Notes: generated from the letters alone by a model not told the origin. Positions 8,631-18,412 are shown, numbered from the stretch's first letter. The stretch: DNA of 64,000 nt from Bacillus sp. es.034 (GCF_002563655.1 NZ_PDIY01000001.1:2578001-2642000); one strand, 5' to 3'. Translations and numbers: made by a program.

Positions 8631-10074
8631 AGATCTAAAAGTCATTGAAGATTATATGAAAGAGCACGTAGGGTTGAACACAAGCTTTGACATCGGTGTC
8701 CGTAAATTGATGGTCTTGAAAAAAGGTGTTCATTTTTATTATATAAATGGGCTCACCGATGCATCCTATATCATTGAAATTGTAGAAGAACTAGTGGAAA
8801 TCAATGATCATGAGCGGGCTACAAGCAGATTATACGATATTGTACATAATCGACTTGTGCATCAATCCGTCGAACCTGTAAAAACGATTGAAGAAGCAGT
8901 CGATGAAGTGCTTTCCGGTTTGATTGCCGTATTTGTTGAAGGATATGAAGAGGCGCTGATCGTGGATGTCCGGAGTTATCCGGGAAGACAACCGTCAGAA
9001 CCCGATACGGAGAAGGTTGTCCGCGGGTCCCGTGACGGTTATGTCGAGAATATCATCGTCAATACAGCTTTAACAAGAAGAAGAATAAGAGATCCCAGGC
9101 TGAGGTTTGAAATATTCCGTATCGGGGAGCGTTCCAAGACGGATATTTCGATTGCGTATATTGATGACGTGGCCAACCCGTGCTTGATTGAAGTGATCAA
9201 GAAAGAATTAAAAAGTATAAAAATTGATGGATTGACGATGGCGGATAAAACAATAGAAGAGTTTCTGGTGAAACAAGGGTATAATCCATATCCGCTGGTC
9301 AGATATACAGAAAGAGCGGATGTGGCTGCGACACACCTGCTAGAAGGGCATGTACTGATCTTTGTCGATACATCGCCGAGTGTCATCATCACACCTACCA
9401 CGTTCTTTCATCATCTGCAGCATGCGGAGGAGTATAGACAATCACCTGCTGTAGGGACATTTGTAAGATGGACAAGATTCATGGGTGTGCTTGCTTCCCT
9501 TTTCCTTCTTCCGTTATGGTATCTGTTTGTACTTGATCCATCACTGCTGCCGGATGTGATTAAATATGTCGGACCTCAGGAACAAACCAATATTCCCGTG
9601 ATTGTTCAATTATTCATCGCTGACCTTGGGGTGGAGATGTTCAGGATCGCCGCCATTCATACCCCGACCCCTCTCTCGACGGCCATGGGTTTGATCGCCG
9701 CCGTCCTGATCGGTCAGATTGCCATCGATGTTGGGCTATTCCAGCCTGAAGTCATCTTGTATGTAGCTGTCGCTTCGATCGGTACGTTTGCCACTCCGAG
9801 TTATGAATTGAGTGTAGCGAATAAGATAGCAAGGCTTCTTCTCCTGGTGATGGTTGCGTTCTTCCATATTCCAGGTTTGATGATTGGAAGTACCCTGTTT
9901 ATTCTGTACGTAGCGAATATCAAATCCCTCAATACCCCGTACCTATGGCCGCTGCTGCCTTTCAGTCCGAAGGCGTTTATGCAGATTCTCGTCAGGAAGT
10001 CGGTACCGGGGTCTAAAATTCGACCAAGTATCGTCCAGCCGAGAAATAAATACAAACAGCCTGCTAAATCTTAG
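8596..10074 (+). CDS. spoVAF: spore protein SpoVAF (GerA-A family)
   Basis: A 492-residue membrane protein of the GerAA/SpoVAF family: a soluble N-terminal half (residues 1 to about 290, containing [22 protein letters not shown]) and a C-terminal half with several transmembrane segments starting near [19 protein letters not shown]. An AAAGGAGCGGG site precedes the ATG. It is related to the A subunits of nutrient germinant receptors and is the last gene of this shortened spoVA operon. Full length, no sign of decay. Confidence 0.93.
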   Translation: MPQKTKETPIPKDLKVIEDYMKEHVGLNTSFDIGVRKLMVLKKGVHFYYINGLTDASYIIEIVEELVEINDHERATSRLYDIVHNRLVHQSVEPVKTIEEAVDEVLSGLIAVFVEGYEEALIVDVRSYPGRQPSEPDTEKVVRGSRDGYVENIIVNTALTRRRIRDPRLRFEIFRIGERSKTDISIAYIDDVANPCLIEVIKKELKSIKIDGLTMADKTIEEFLVKQGYNPYPLVRYTERADVAATHLLEGHVLIFVDTSPSVIITPTTFFHHLQHAEEYRQSPAVGTFVRWTRFMGVLASLFLLPLWYLFVLDPSLLPDVIKYVGPQEQTNIPVIVQLFIADLGVEMFRIAAIHTPTPLSTAMGLIAAVLIGQIAIDVGLFQPEVILYVAVASIGTFATPSYELSVANKIARLLLLVMVAFFHIPGLMIGSTLFILYVANIKSLNTPYLWPLLPFSPKAFMQILVRKSVPGSKIRPSIVQPRNKYKQPAKS

Positions 10075-10138
10075 AATATTGCAACAATTCCTATTCTGTG
10101 GTAAATTACGTTTAATTAGTAGTGGACTATAGAGGGGA

Positions 10139-11449
10139 ATGAAACGTTTCATGCATCTTCATGGATCAGCAGAAATAAAAAACGGGGGCTTAATGATAGG
10201 CGGGGTCAGTACCGGAGACCTGGCCGCTCAATATGGTACGCCCCTTTATGTATATGACACGAAACTTGTCAGAGAGCGTGCGAGAGGATTTAAAGAAACC
10301 TTTGAATCCCTCGGGGTGAAGGCGGAAGTAGCTTATGCCAGCAAAGCATTCTCCTGTATCGGGATCTTTCAGATAATGGATGAAGAAGGATTGTCCCTGG
10401 ATGTCGTTTCTGGAGGAGAGCTATTTACGGCCCTGAAGGCAGGGTTTCCTCCAGGACGGATCCATTTTAATGGGAATAACAAGTCAAGGGAAGAACTGAC
10501 GATGGCCATTGAACATAAAATCGGCTGTATCGTCGTCGATAACTTTCATGAACTGAAGCTTGTGAGTGAATTGTCACGATCTCTTGAAGAAGCCACAAGG
10601 GTGCTGTTAAGAGTAACACCGGGGATCGAAGCTCATACCCATGATTATATCCTGACGGGACAGGAAGATTCAAAATTCGGATTTGATTTAGAGAACGGTC
10701 AGGCCGAGAAAGCGATGAAATCAGCGATGGACTCAGAAGCAATTGAATTGTTGGGTCTCCACTGCCATATTGGTTCACAGATTTTTGAAACGACGGGCTT
10801 CATTCTCGCCTCCAGGAAAATCATCGAAAAGGTCGCCCTGTGGCGTTCTCAATACAGCTTTCATCCAAAAGTCATTAATCTGGGTGGAGGATTTGGTATC
10901 CGATACACGAAAGATGATGATCCCATTCCTCCTCGTCAATATGTGGAAGAAATGATTGCTGCAGTGAAAGAGGAAGTAGAGAAATACAATTTAGAGATGC
11001 CTGAGATCTGGATTGAGCCGGGTCGGTCACTTGTAGGAGATGCAGGTACAAGTCTTTATACTTTGGGATCACAGAAAGATGTTCCAGGTGTCAGAAAATA
11101 TGTAGCGGTTGATGGGGGAATGAGCGATAATATCAGACCTGCCCTATACAAGGCGAAATATGAAGCGATCATCGCGAATAAAGCCGACCGGATGTGTGAA
11201 GATATGGTTTCCGTTGCAGGGAAATGCTGTGAGTCAGGAGACATGCTGATATGGGACCTGCCACTGCCTGTCGCGGAAGACGGGGATATTCTCGCTGTGT
11301 TCTGTACAGGTGCATACGGATATTCGATGGCGAATAACTACAATCGAATTCCACGGCCCGCCGTCGTATTTGTCGAGGACGGAGAAGCGAGGTTAGCTGT
11401 CCGAAGGGAGACATATGAGGATTTGATTACCAATGATGTAAGGTTTTAA
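10139..11449 (+). CDS. lysA: diaminopimelate decarboxylase
   Basis: A PLP-dependent enzyme that decarboxylates meso-diaminopimelate to L-lysine; 436 residues, alanine-racemase-like fold III. The PLP lysine is in VAYASKAFS, and HCHIGSQI, NLGGGFGIRY, WIEPGRSLVG and the second-subunit CCESGDM and GAYGYSMANNYN motifs are all present. The chosen ATG follows AGAGGGGA, which is very close; an alternative ATG at 10151 gives a B. subtilis-like N-terminus but has no ribosome site. A 14-bp perfect palindrome covers the start. Confidence 0.95.
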   Translation: MKRFMHLHGSAEIKNGGLMIGGVSTGDLAAQYGTPLYVYDTKLVRERARGFKETFESLGVKAEVAYASKAFSCIGIFQIMDEEGLSLDVVSGGELFTALKAGFPPGRIHFNGNNKSREELTMAIEHKIGCIVVDNFHELKLVSELSRSLEEATRVLLRVTPGIEAHTHDYILTGQEDSKFGFDLENGQAEKAMKSAMDSEAIELLGLHCHIGSQIFETTGFILASRKIIEKVALWRSQYSFHPKVINLGGGFGIRYTKDDDPIPPRQYVEEMIAAVKEEVEKYNLEMPEIWIEPGRSLVGDAGTSLYTLGSQKDVPGVRKYVAVDGGMSDNIRPALYKAKYEAIIANKADRMCEDMVSVAGKCCESGDMLIWDLPLPVAEDGDILAVFCTGAYGYSMANNYNRIPRPAVVFVEDGEARLAVRRETYEDLITNDVRF

Positions 11450-11461
11450 CGAACGATCATA

Positions 11462-11500
11462 TAGTCTTTAAGTATATCGTACTTAAAGACTACTTTTTTT
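11462..11500 (+). terminator. lysA terminator
   Basis: A perfect 13-bp stem (11462-11474 with 11480-11492) precedes a run of seven T. Confidence 0.9.
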
Positions 11501-11590
11501 GTAGTCTGAATTACATACTTTAACAAATTTCGATTTTACTATACAATAACAATGACATAAACACATAGATTGAAGTCAAAGGAGTCAGTC

Positions 11591-11683
11591 ATGAAGATCA
11601 GTAATAAAGCATTGTTCTTGTTATTAATCGTTGCCGGTCTGGTGTGGGGAGTCATCTACTGGATGTTCATCGCTGGAAACTGA
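11591..11683 (+). CDS. 30-residue single-pass membrane peptide (hypothetical)
   Basis: The ATG has AAGGAG ten bases upstream and opens a 30-codon frame: a short basic head (MKISNK) followed by one continuous hydrophobic stretch rich in Leu, Val and Ile with two Trp, ending in Ala-Gly-Asn. It sits alone between the lysA terminator and ribT. Many Bacillus membrane micropeptides look like this, and the ribosome site argues that it is translated. I do not recognise a named family and assign no function. Confidence 0.55.
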   Translation: MKISNKALFLLLIVAGLVWGVIYWMFIAGN

Positions 11684-11799
11684 TTGATTGGGATTTGCTT
11701 AATAAAAGTAAATTTAGTAAGATAAATAAACATTCATATCAATTAAATTTCTAGTTTTTGTCTATAATAGGAAATAAATAGATTAGACATAAAACATGA

Positions 11800-12177
<378 letters not shown>

Positions 12178-12179
12178 AG

Positions 12180-12217
12180 AGGCAGACCGCCTATTCTGGT
12201 GGTCCGCCTCTTTTTTT
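12180..12217. terminator. bidirectional terminator between ribT and ypuF
   Basis: A 13-bp stem with two G-U pairs (about 12180-12192 with 12199-12211) ends in eight T on the plus strand. The last codons of minus-strand ypuF lie inside it. Confidence 0.8.
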
Positions 12218-12721
12218 TCGTAAGGCATTTCTCCGCTCGGTTATCACATCGGTGCGGTCCCTGAGGGAATGACGGTGAATGAGTGCTGAATTCGTCAGGT
12301 CACTCTCTGAGCACCACAAATAGCCATTTTTCCTGCACCGCAGTTGAACCTGATCTGATAGTGAAGCATCCGTCAAAGGCAGGATGATACTGTGATAAGG
12401 TTGATTTTCACCGATTTGGTGAATGGTTTCCTCAATCATTGCTTGAAGCTTTCTGGAATGAATCCCCAACCCGGTCAATGATTTGTGATTCCCCTCAATA
12501 TTCTTCTTAGCTTTATTGAATGTTCTGACCGCACCTGTCAGATTGCCTCTTCTATAATGATAAAAGCCGACTGCGACCTGGATGAGACCCACCCAGTGGG
12601 AAGTCCTGTTTCCCGGATCGACTTCTTTCCAATATTCTTCTAATACTTCATGGCATTCAAAATAATCTCGATTACCGTGGAAATACATTAAGTATTCGAT
12701 GTAGGCTTCCGGATAAACCAT
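12191..12721 (-). CDS. ypuF: DUF309 protein YpuF
   Basis: A 176-residue protein of the DUF309 family, recognised by the helical N-terminal motif YFHGNRDYFECHEVLEEYWKE with its His/Glu residues and by GLIQVAVGFYHYRRGN. The family role is unknown; the conserved acidic and histidine residues suggest a helical metal- or ligand-binding bundle, which is inference. Minus-strand GGAGGGA precedes the ATG. The C-terminal third is basic and less conserved. It is convergent with ribT and divergent from scpA. Confidence 0.85.
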   Translation of the reverse strand: MVYPEAYIEYLMYFHGNRDYFECHEVLEEYWKEVDPGNRTSHWVGLIQVAVGFYHYRRGNLTGAVRTFNKAKKNIEGNHKSLTGLGIHSRKLQAMIEETIHQIGENQPYHSIILPLTDASLSDQVQLRCRKNGYLWCSESDLTNSALIHRHSLRDRTDVITERRNALRKKRGGPPE

Positions 12722-12810
12722 ACGATCCCTCCATATGACGCAAAGTAGTTAAATTGTAGCATAAACCCCTGCTGATACGACAGGAAAGCCTGTAAATACA
12801 AAACTTTCTA

Positions 12811-12839
12811 TTGGAGAATAGTGGTCTTTCTACTATACT
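12811..12839 (+). promoter_or_regulatory. sigma-A promoter of scpAB
   Basis: TTGGAG at 12811-12816, a 17-base spacer, and TATACT at 12834-12839, some 48 bases before the scpA start. Both hexamers are four or five of six to consensus. Confidence 0.6.
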
Positions 12840-12886
12840 ATTAAGTAGCGTTCCAGCAAGATTGTTATGAGAAATTTGGTGATAAA

Positions 12887-13651
12887 GTGGAATACAATGT
12901 AAAGATTGACGCTTTTGAGGGTCCCCTGGATCTTCTTTTGCATCTGATTAACTCGTTAGAAATTGATATATATGATATTCCTATGGCTCAGATCACGGAG
13001 CAATATATGTTATATGTACATACGATGAAGGATTTGCAACTGGATGTCGCAAGTGAATATCTGGTGATGGCAGCTACGTTACTCGCCATTAAAAGTAAAA
13101 TGCTCCTTCCTAAGCATGATGAGGGCATGATGGGCGATGAAATCGAATTTGAAGAAGAAGATCCCCGGGACGAACTGGTGGAGCGGTTGATTGAGTATCG
13201 TAAATTTAAAGAAGCGGCGAATGAGCTGAAGCATCGTGAGGAAGAGCGGGGGCAAGTGTATACCAAGCCTCCAAGTGACCTTTCTGAATTCAGTGAAGAG
13301 GTCGATTTAAAGAATACTGAAGTTCAGGTATCGTTATATGATATGCTTGGAGCTTTTCATAAATTATTGAGAAGGAAAAAACTTCAGCGCCCTGTTCAAA
13401 CGAGAATTACAAGGCAGGAAATATCCATTGAGAAAAGAATGACCGATATTCTGGAAAACTTACAGAATCTAAAAAGACGAACATCCTTTACAAGTCTTTT
13501 CCCCTCTGACAGCAAAGAGCATCTCGTGGTGACGTTCCTTGCTGTGCTTGAATTAATGAAGCGTAAACAAATCATCGTCAACCAGGAGAATAACTTTACG
13601 GAAATATTTGTAGAAGCAGGAGAGGAGGCTGGAATGGTTGAGCAGTATTAA
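12887..13651 (+). CDS. scpA: segregation and condensation protein A (kleisin)
   Basis: A 254-residue kleisin that bridges the SMC heads with ScpB and is needed for origin segregation. The N-terminal signature [19 protein letters not shown] binds the SMC neck, the middle is acidic ([23 protein letters not shown]) and the C-terminal winged helix includes [14 protein letters not shown]. It starts with GTG after a weak GGTGAT. scpB begins 14 bases before its stop, so the two are translationally coupled. Confidence 0.96.
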   Translation: MEYNVKIDAFEGPLDLLLHLINSLEIDIYDIPMAQITEQYMLYVHTMKDLQLDVASEYLVMAATLLAIKSKMLLPKHDEGMMGDEIEFEEEDPRDELVERLIEYRKFKEAANELKHREEERGQVYTKPPSDLSEFSEEVDLKNTEVQVSLYDMLGAFHKLLRRKKLQRPVQTRITRQEISIEKRMTDILENLQNLKRRTSFTSLFPSDSKEHLVVTFLAVLELMKRKQIIVNQENNFTEIFVEAGEEAGMVEQY

Positions 13652-14231
13652 TTGGAAAGGGATCCTTGAAAGCTTATTGTTTGCAGCGGGGGACGAAGGT
13701 CTATCACTGAAACAGGTCTGTTCTGTACTTGAAATCGAAGAACAGAAAGCAAAGGATGTCCTTGAAGACTTGAAGAATGATTATGAGAATGATTCCAATC
13801 GAGGCATATACATCATTGAAATAGCAGGAACCTTTCAATTAGTGACCAAAAAAAGGAATGCAGACTACTTGAAGAAACTGGTAGAATCCCCACATGTAAG
13901 CTTCCTGTCCCAGGCAGCCCTTGAAACCCTTGCGATTATCGCGTATAAACAGCCAATCACGCGCATGGAAATCGAACAGATCAGGGGTGTCAAGACCGAG
14001 CGTCCCATTCAGACCCTTACATCAAAAGGGCTCGTCAAGGAAGTGGGCAGGGCGGAAGGGACCGGACGTGCCTTTTTATTTGGTACAACGAAAGAATTTC
14101 TGGACTACTTCGGCCTGAAGAGCATCGAGGAGCTTCCACCTCTGCCTGAAAACATTGAAGACGAATTCGCCCAGGACGAAGCGGACCTGTTCTTTGAGAA
14201 ATTTCAGGAGACGATGGAAACGAACAAATAG
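13638..14231 (+). CDS. scpB: segregation and condensation protein B
   Basis: A 197-residue partner of ScpA with two winged-helix domains: N-terminal [21 protein letters not shown] and C-terminal [19 protein letters not shown]. The start is TTG with AGAGGAGG eight bases upstream, overlapping scpA by 14 bases; no ATG fits. The C-terminus ([12 protein letters not shown]) matches the Bacillus form. Confidence 0.95.
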   Translation: MSSINWKGILESLLFAAGDEGLSLKQVCSVLEIEEQKAKDVLEDLKNDYENDSNRGIYIIEIAGTFQLVTKKRNADYLKKLVESPHVSFLSQAALETLAIIAYKQPITRMEIEQIRGVKTERPIQTLTSKGLVKEVGRAEGTGRAFLFGTTKEFLDYFGLKSIEELPPLPENIEDEFAQDEADLFFEKFQETMETNK

Positions 14232-14244
14232 AAAATCGTATATG

Positions 14245-14289
14245 AAAACGCAGGACTGTGAAGTTGCATACACAGTCCTGCGTTTTTTT
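14245..14289 (+). terminator. scpAB terminator
   Basis: A perfect 16-bp stem (14245-14260 with 14271-14286) runs into a T tract. Confidence 0.9.
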
Positions 14290-14361
14290 GTTTTGCGACG
14301 GTCCATCGTGATAAACGTTTCACCTGTACAATCTGCCTCTTCCGCTTTCGAGATTTCACTC

Positions 14362-14388
14362 ATATAACCCCTTGTCCTTTCATAAACT
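14362..14388 (+). promoter_or_regulatory. candidate sigma-E promoter of dacB
   Basis: ATA at 14362-14364, 16 bases, then CATAAACT at 14381-14388, an exact fit to the sigma-E pattern ATA-N16-18-CATANNNT. The dacB-spmA-spmB operon is a known mother-cell sigma-E unit, so motif and context agree. Confidence 0.6.
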
Positions 14389-14418
14389 TGTACAAACACG
14401 TTAGATTTAAAGGAGTAG

Positions 14419-15585
14419 ATGGGTGTGAATCGAAAGAGAGCGAGATTTTACATATACTATTTTCTACTATTTGCTTTTCTGTTTGTCTCTGTTTCCGGAA
14501 AGGTTCTGGCTGCACCTTCAGTCAGCGCACAAAAAGCAATCTTAATGGATCAGGAAACAGGGCGCATTCTATATGAAAAGGATGCCCATACTCAAAGTCG
14601 CATTGCCAGCATCACGAAGATCATGACTGCGATCCTTGCCGTCGAGTCCGGAAAGTTGGATCAGGAAGTAACCGTATCATCGAACGCAGCCGGTACGGAA
14701 GGCTCCTCCCTTTACTTGAAGGCAGGAGAGAAGATAAAGCTTGAGGATCTCGTGTACGGATTGATGCTCAGGTCAGGGAATGATGGGGCAGTCGCCATTG
14801 CGGAATTTGTAGGGGGAAGCCTGGACGGTTTTGTCTATATGATGAATGAAAAGGCAAAGGGAATAGGGATGGAAAATACTCATTTCTCCAATCCACACGG
14901 TCTGGATGACCATGAAGATCACTATTCGACAGCGTATGATATGGCCGTTCTCGCGAGATATTCAATGGGAAATGATAGATATAAGGAAATTGCAGGCACT
15001 AAAGTCCACACCGCTCCGAATCCTGATGAAAAGTGGGACCGCAAGTGGAAAAACAAAAATAGACTGCTGACTGAATTATATAAATATAGTACAGGAGGGA
15101 AAACGGGTTATACAAAACTGGCCAAAAGAACACTCGTTTCCACAGCTTCAAAGGATGGGGAGAATCTGATTGCCGTGACCCTGAACGGTCCTGATGACTG
15201 GAATGATCATATCGGGATGTTTGAATACGGATTTAAGCACTATGATTACAAAATCGTCCTGGACAAAGGCAGTATTAAAAAAATGGATGATAAAATCTAT
15301 AAAGACCATGCCTATCTTAAACGGGAATCTGTACTAACCTTGACAGATGCTGAAGTGGATAAGGTCAAGGTGGAGTATAAGATGCTGAAGCCAAAACAGG
15401 AATGGTTAAAGGGTCAGCACGTGCCTGGGGTAGTCGGGAAGGCAGTGGTTTATTTAGGGGATAAGGAAGTGGATACCCTTCCCGTTTTTTATAAGGCATC
15501 AGGTGAAAAGAAAGAAGAAAAAAGCTGGTGGAAATTTTGGGCTTATTCCTTTGAATCCATCATAGGGGTACGGGATCATGGTTAA
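14419..15585 (+). CDS. dacB: sporulation D-alanyl-D-alanine carboxypeptidase DacB (PBP5*)
   Basis: A mother-cell carboxypeptidase that limits cross-linking of the spore cortex; 388 residues, near the B. subtilis length of 382. It has a signal peptide with hydrophobic core at about residues 11-30, then active-site motifs S64-I-T-K67, S119-G-N121 and K228-T-G230, and a C-terminal WWKFWAYSF-type membrane anchor. ATG follows AAAGGAG. Its end overlaps spmA by eight bases. It is the second DD-carboxypeptidase in the window; DacF acts from the forespore side. Confidence 0.94.
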   Translation: MGVNRKRARFYIYYFLLFAFLFVSVSGKVLAAPSVSAQKAILMDQETGRILYEKDAHTQSRIASITKIMTAILAVESGKLDQEVTVSSNAAGTEGSSLYLKAGEKIKLEDLVYGLMLRSGNDGAVAIAEFVGGSLDGFVYMMNEKAKGIGMENTHFSNPHGLDDHEDHYSTAYDMAVLARYSMGNDRYKEIAGTKVHTAPNPDEKWDRKWKNKNRLLTELYKYSTGGKTGYTKLAKRTLVSTASKDGENLIAVTLNGPDDWNDHIGMFEYGFKHYDYKIVLDKGSIKKMDDKIYKDHAYLKRESVLTLTDAEVDKVKVEYKMLKPKQEWLKGQHVPGVVGKAVVYLGDKEVDTLPVFYKASGEKKEEKSWWKFWAYSFESIIGVRDHG

Positions 15586-16171
15586 CTTGATATGGGTGGG
15601 GATGACCATCATCGGGTTGATATTCGCAATCATTAACGGAAAAATGGCAGAGGTGAATGAAGCCATTTTCACCTCAGCCAATGAAGCTGTTACCTTATGC
15701 ATAGGATTGATCAGTGTATTGGTGTTTTGGCTTGGGATCATGAGGATCGCCCAGGAAGCGGGATTACTTGATAAACTGGCTAAGTTGTTCAGGCCATTCG
15801 TGAAGAGGCTTTTCCCGGAAGTACCCGATAATCATCCGGCAATGGGGTATATCCTTTCCAACATGATGGCCAATATGTTTGGCCTCGGAAATGCTGCTAC
15901 CCCACTCGGGATCAAAGCCATGGAGCAGTTGAAAAGCTTAAACGGTGGAAAGGATGTTGCCAGCAGGTCGATGATCACATTCTTGGCGATCAATACCTCA
16001 AGCATCACGATCATTCCGACAACGGTGATCGCGATCCGTATGAAATATGACTCTGCGTCGCCAACTGAAATAGTAGGACCGACTCTGATCGCCACGATGC
16101 TGTCCACCATTGGTGCAATTCTGATCGACCGTTATTTCCATTACAGGCGAACCCGTCGAGAGGTGAAGTAA
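15578..16171 (+). CDS. spmA: spore maturation protein A
   Basis: A 197-residue integral membrane protein of the Gate/nucleoside-recognition family, with hydrophobic segments throughout and the signature SNMMANMFGLGNAATPLGIKAM. SpmA and SpmB are needed for spore core dehydration; the transported substrate is not known. It is coupled to dacB by an eight-base overlap, and spmB begins at the next base after its stop. Confidence 0.94.
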   Translation: MVNLIWVGMTIIGLIFAIINGKMAEVNEAIFTSANEAVTLCIGLISVLVFWLGIMRIAQEAGLLDKLAKLFRPFVKRLFPEVPDNHPAMGYILSNMMANMFGLGNAATPLGIKAMEQLKSLNGGKDVASRSMITFLAINTSSITIIPTTVIAIRMKYDSASPTEIVGPTLIATMLSTIGAILIDRYFHYRRTRREVK

Positions 16172-16699
16172 ATGCAATGGATATCCACCATTTCCCTATG
16201 GCTGATACCGATCATGATCGGATTTATATTAATCTATGGAACCATCAAAAAGGTCCCTACGTATGAAACATTTGTTGACGGAGGAAAGGAAGGGATCAAA
16301 ATAGCGGTATCGATCATTCCCTTTCTGATAGGAATGCTTGTGGCCATCACCATCTTTCGGGAATCGGGTGCACTTGAATTCTTTGTTGGTCTGATCCGCC
16401 CAGCATTGCTCGCACTGGGCATCCCGCCGGAAATCGTCCCTCTGGCCATCATCCGGCCGATTTCCGGAACCGCTGCCCTCGGCATGATGAGTGATATCAT
16501 CGCCACCAACGGACCCGATTCGTTCATCGGAAGACTCGCTTCCACCTTGCAGGGAAGCACAGATACAACCCTGTATGTACTGACCGTATATTTCGGTGCA
16601 GTCGGCATCCGGAAAATGGGGGATGCCCTGAAAGTGGGTCTCCTCGCCGATCTAGTAGGAATAGCAGCCGCCATCTTCATCGTCACCATCATGTTTTAA
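16172..16699 (+). CDS. spmB: spore maturation protein B
   Basis: A 175-residue membrane protein, partner of SpmA, with the same Gate-domain character and the family motif LAIIRPISGTAALGMMSDI. It has about five hydrophobic segments. The AGAGGTGA ribosome site lies inside the end of spmA. Last gene of the dacB operon. Confidence 0.94.
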   Translation: MQWISTISLWLIPIMIGFILIYGTIKKVPTYETFVDGGKEGIKIAVSIIPFLIGMLVAITIFRESGALEFFVGLIRPALLALGIPPEIVPLAIIRPISGTAALGMMSDIIATNGPDSFIGRLASTLQGSTDTTLYVLTVYFGAVGIRKMGDALKVGLLADLVGIAAAIFIVTIMF

Positions 16700-16744
16700 A
16701 TATCTTTGATAAAATCATTTGATTGTAAAAATAACAGGAATAAA

Positions 16745-16800
16745 AAAGGCATAAAGGGATCGACTGAATTGGTCGATTTTCCTTTATGCCTTTCTATTTT
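16745..16800 (+). terminator. terminator after spmB
   Basis: A 13-bp perfect outer stem (16745-16757 with 16781-16793) has an inner ATCGAC/GTCGAT pairing. The following T tract is interrupted (TTTCTATTTT). Confidence 0.65.
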
Positions 16801-16862
16801 GCCTGGATTGTGTAATAATTCATGAAGGTAAATGTATTGAAAATTAAATGAGGTGAAAGACC

Positions 16863-17594
16863 GTGGAACGATTACAAAAGGTAATTGCTCACAGTGGTGT
16901 GGCGTCACGCCGTAAAGCAGAGCAATTAATTATAGAAGGTAAAGTAAAGGTCAATGGGAAAGTCGTAAAGGAACTTGGAACGAAGGTATCACACTCCGAT
17001 CGCGTTGAAGTAACGGGCATTCAGATCGAAAGAGAAAACAAAGTATATTATATGCTCTATAAACCAAGGGGTGTCATCTCGGCTGTAACCGATGATAAAG
17101 ATCGTCAGGTGGTAACGGATTTCTTCCCTGAAATCGAGGAAAGAATTTATCCAGTCGGCAGACTTGATTATGAAACTTCAGGGATCCTCTTGTTAACCAA
17201 TGATGGCGACTTTGCCAATTCCCTGATGCATCCAAGCAATGAGATTGAAAAGACGTATGTGGCAAGATTAAAGGGGATTCCGCCTAAATTCAAGATCCGT
17301 GAGCTTGAAAAAGGAATTAAGCTGGAAGACGGAATGACCGCACCGGCTAAAGTGAAAGTCCTGAGCATCGATAAAAAGCAGGGGAAATCAATCGTGGAAA
17401 TCACGATTCATGAAGGAAGAAATCGTCAGGTCCGCCGGATGTTCGAAGCCCTGGGTTATCCTGTTCAAAAGTTGAAAAGAGAAAGATATGCATTCCTCTC
17501 GCTCCACGGCTTGAATGCGGGAGAGGGAAGAGAACTGACACCACATGAAGTGAAACAATTGAGGACGCTTGCTGAAACAGGCAGCATCCACTAA
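16863..17594 (+). CDS. rluB: 23S rRNA pseudouridine synthase RluB
   Basis: A 243-residue RsuA/RluB-family enzyme that isomerises a uridine in helix 80-93 region 23S rRNA. N-terminal S4 domain (ERLQKVIAHSGVASRRKAEQLI), catalytic aspartate in PVGRLDYETSGILLLTNDG, and C-terminal EGRNRQVRRMFEALGYPV. GTG start with AGGTGA seven bases upstream. Adjacent to, but not clearly in an operon with, resA, which has its own promoter. Confidence 0.94.
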   Translation: MERLQKVIAHSGVASRRKAEQLIIEGKVKVNGKVVKELGTKVSHSDRVEVTGIQIERENKVYYMLYKPRGVISAVTDDKDRQVVTDFFPEIEERIYPVGRLDYETSGILLLTNDGDFANSLMHPSNEIEKTYVARLKGIPPKFKIRELEKGIKLEDGMTAPAKVKVLSIDKKQGKSIVEITIHEGRNRQVRRMFEALGYPVQKLKRERYAFLSLHGLNAGEGRELTPHEVKQLRTLAETGSIH

Positions 17595-17637
17595 GGTCCA
17601 CTATGGAAAGTGTCACATATCCTTCATATAATTTACA

Positions 17638-17665
17638 TTAACTTTAAAGTGATAAATGGTATAAT
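17638..17665 (+). promoter_or_regulatory. candidate sigma-A promoter of resABC
   Basis: TTAACT at 17638-17643, 16 bases, TATAAT at 17660-17665. The predicted transcript would carry a leader of about 180 bases before resA. ATAATGAG at 17661-17668 is repeated inverted at 17707-17714. Confidence 0.5.
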
Positions 17666-17737
17666 GAGAAAGGAATTTTACCCTGAAATCATGGGATATT
17701 TCTCTGCTCATTATGAGGATATGAAACCGTACATTAT

Positions 17738-17785
17738 GGCAGGGACTGATCTCATAAGTGAACTCTTATGACTTCAGGCCCTTTG
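17738..17785 (+). other. long stem-loop in the resA leader
   Basis: AGGGACTGA (17741-17749) pairs with TCAGGCCCT (17774-17782) with one mismatch, and CATAAG (17753-17758) pairs with CTTATG (17765-17770) inside it. No T run follows, so it is not an ordinary terminator. It lies 65 bases before the resA start in the predicted untranslated leader. Confidence 0.55.
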
Positions 17786-17850
17786 CTACTGTAAAGAGAG
17801 AAAAACTTCTCCATTCTTGAGAACGATTTCAATTTGGGAGGCACACGTAA

Positions 17851-18381
17851 ATGAATAAGAAAAAACGCAGATTGCTCATCCGGACCATTATTCTCATTGT
17901 GCTGACTTCTGCAGTTGCATATACCCTTTATGCAAACTTCACAAAGGATGAAAGAGGGATGTTAAAGGCGGGCGATAAGGCACCGGATTTTGTCCTTACG
18001 GATATGGATGGGAATACACACCGCCTTTCCGATTATGAAGGAAAAGGGGTCTTCCTGAACTTTTGGGGAACATGGTGCAAACCGTGTGAAAGGGAAATGC
18101 CTTACATGAACAATCAATTTAAGAAGTATCAGGACCAGGGTGTACAGATTTTAGCGGTAAATGTAGGGGAATCCGATTTCCTCATTAACCGATTCGTTTC
18201 AAAACATGGGTTAGGATTCCCTATATTAGTAGACAAGGAAGAGGAAGTGCAGAATGCATACGGGATCGATCCACTTCCTACGACGTTCCTGATCAACCCT
18301 CAGGGAGAAATAGAAAAGATCATAACGGGTACGATGACAGAAAACGATATCATTGAAGATTTAGAGAGCATCAAGCCGTAA
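17851..18381 (+). CDS. resA: thiol-disulfide oxidoreductase ResA
   Basis: An extracytoplasmic thioredoxin-fold protein of 176 residues that reduces the CXXCH cysteines of apocytochrome c before haem attachment. One N-terminal membrane anchor (residues about 10-28) is followed by the TlpA/ResA domain with active site C76-K-P-C79 in WGTWCKPCEREM and the cis-proline segment PLPTTFLI. It heads the resABC cytochrome c maturation genes. GGGAGGC precedes the ATG. Confidence 0.96.
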   Translation: MNKKKRRLLIRTIILIVLTSAVAYTLYANFTKDERGMLKAGDKAPDFVLTDMDGNTHRLSDYEGKGVFLNFWGTWCKPCEREMPYMNNQFKKYQDQGVQILAVNVGESDFLINRFVSKHGLGFPILVDKEEEVQNAYGIDPLPTTFLINPQGEIEKIITGTMTENDIIEDLESIKP

Positions 18382-18412
18382 GGCAGCTTAACTTGAAATA
18401 AGGAGTTTTAGC

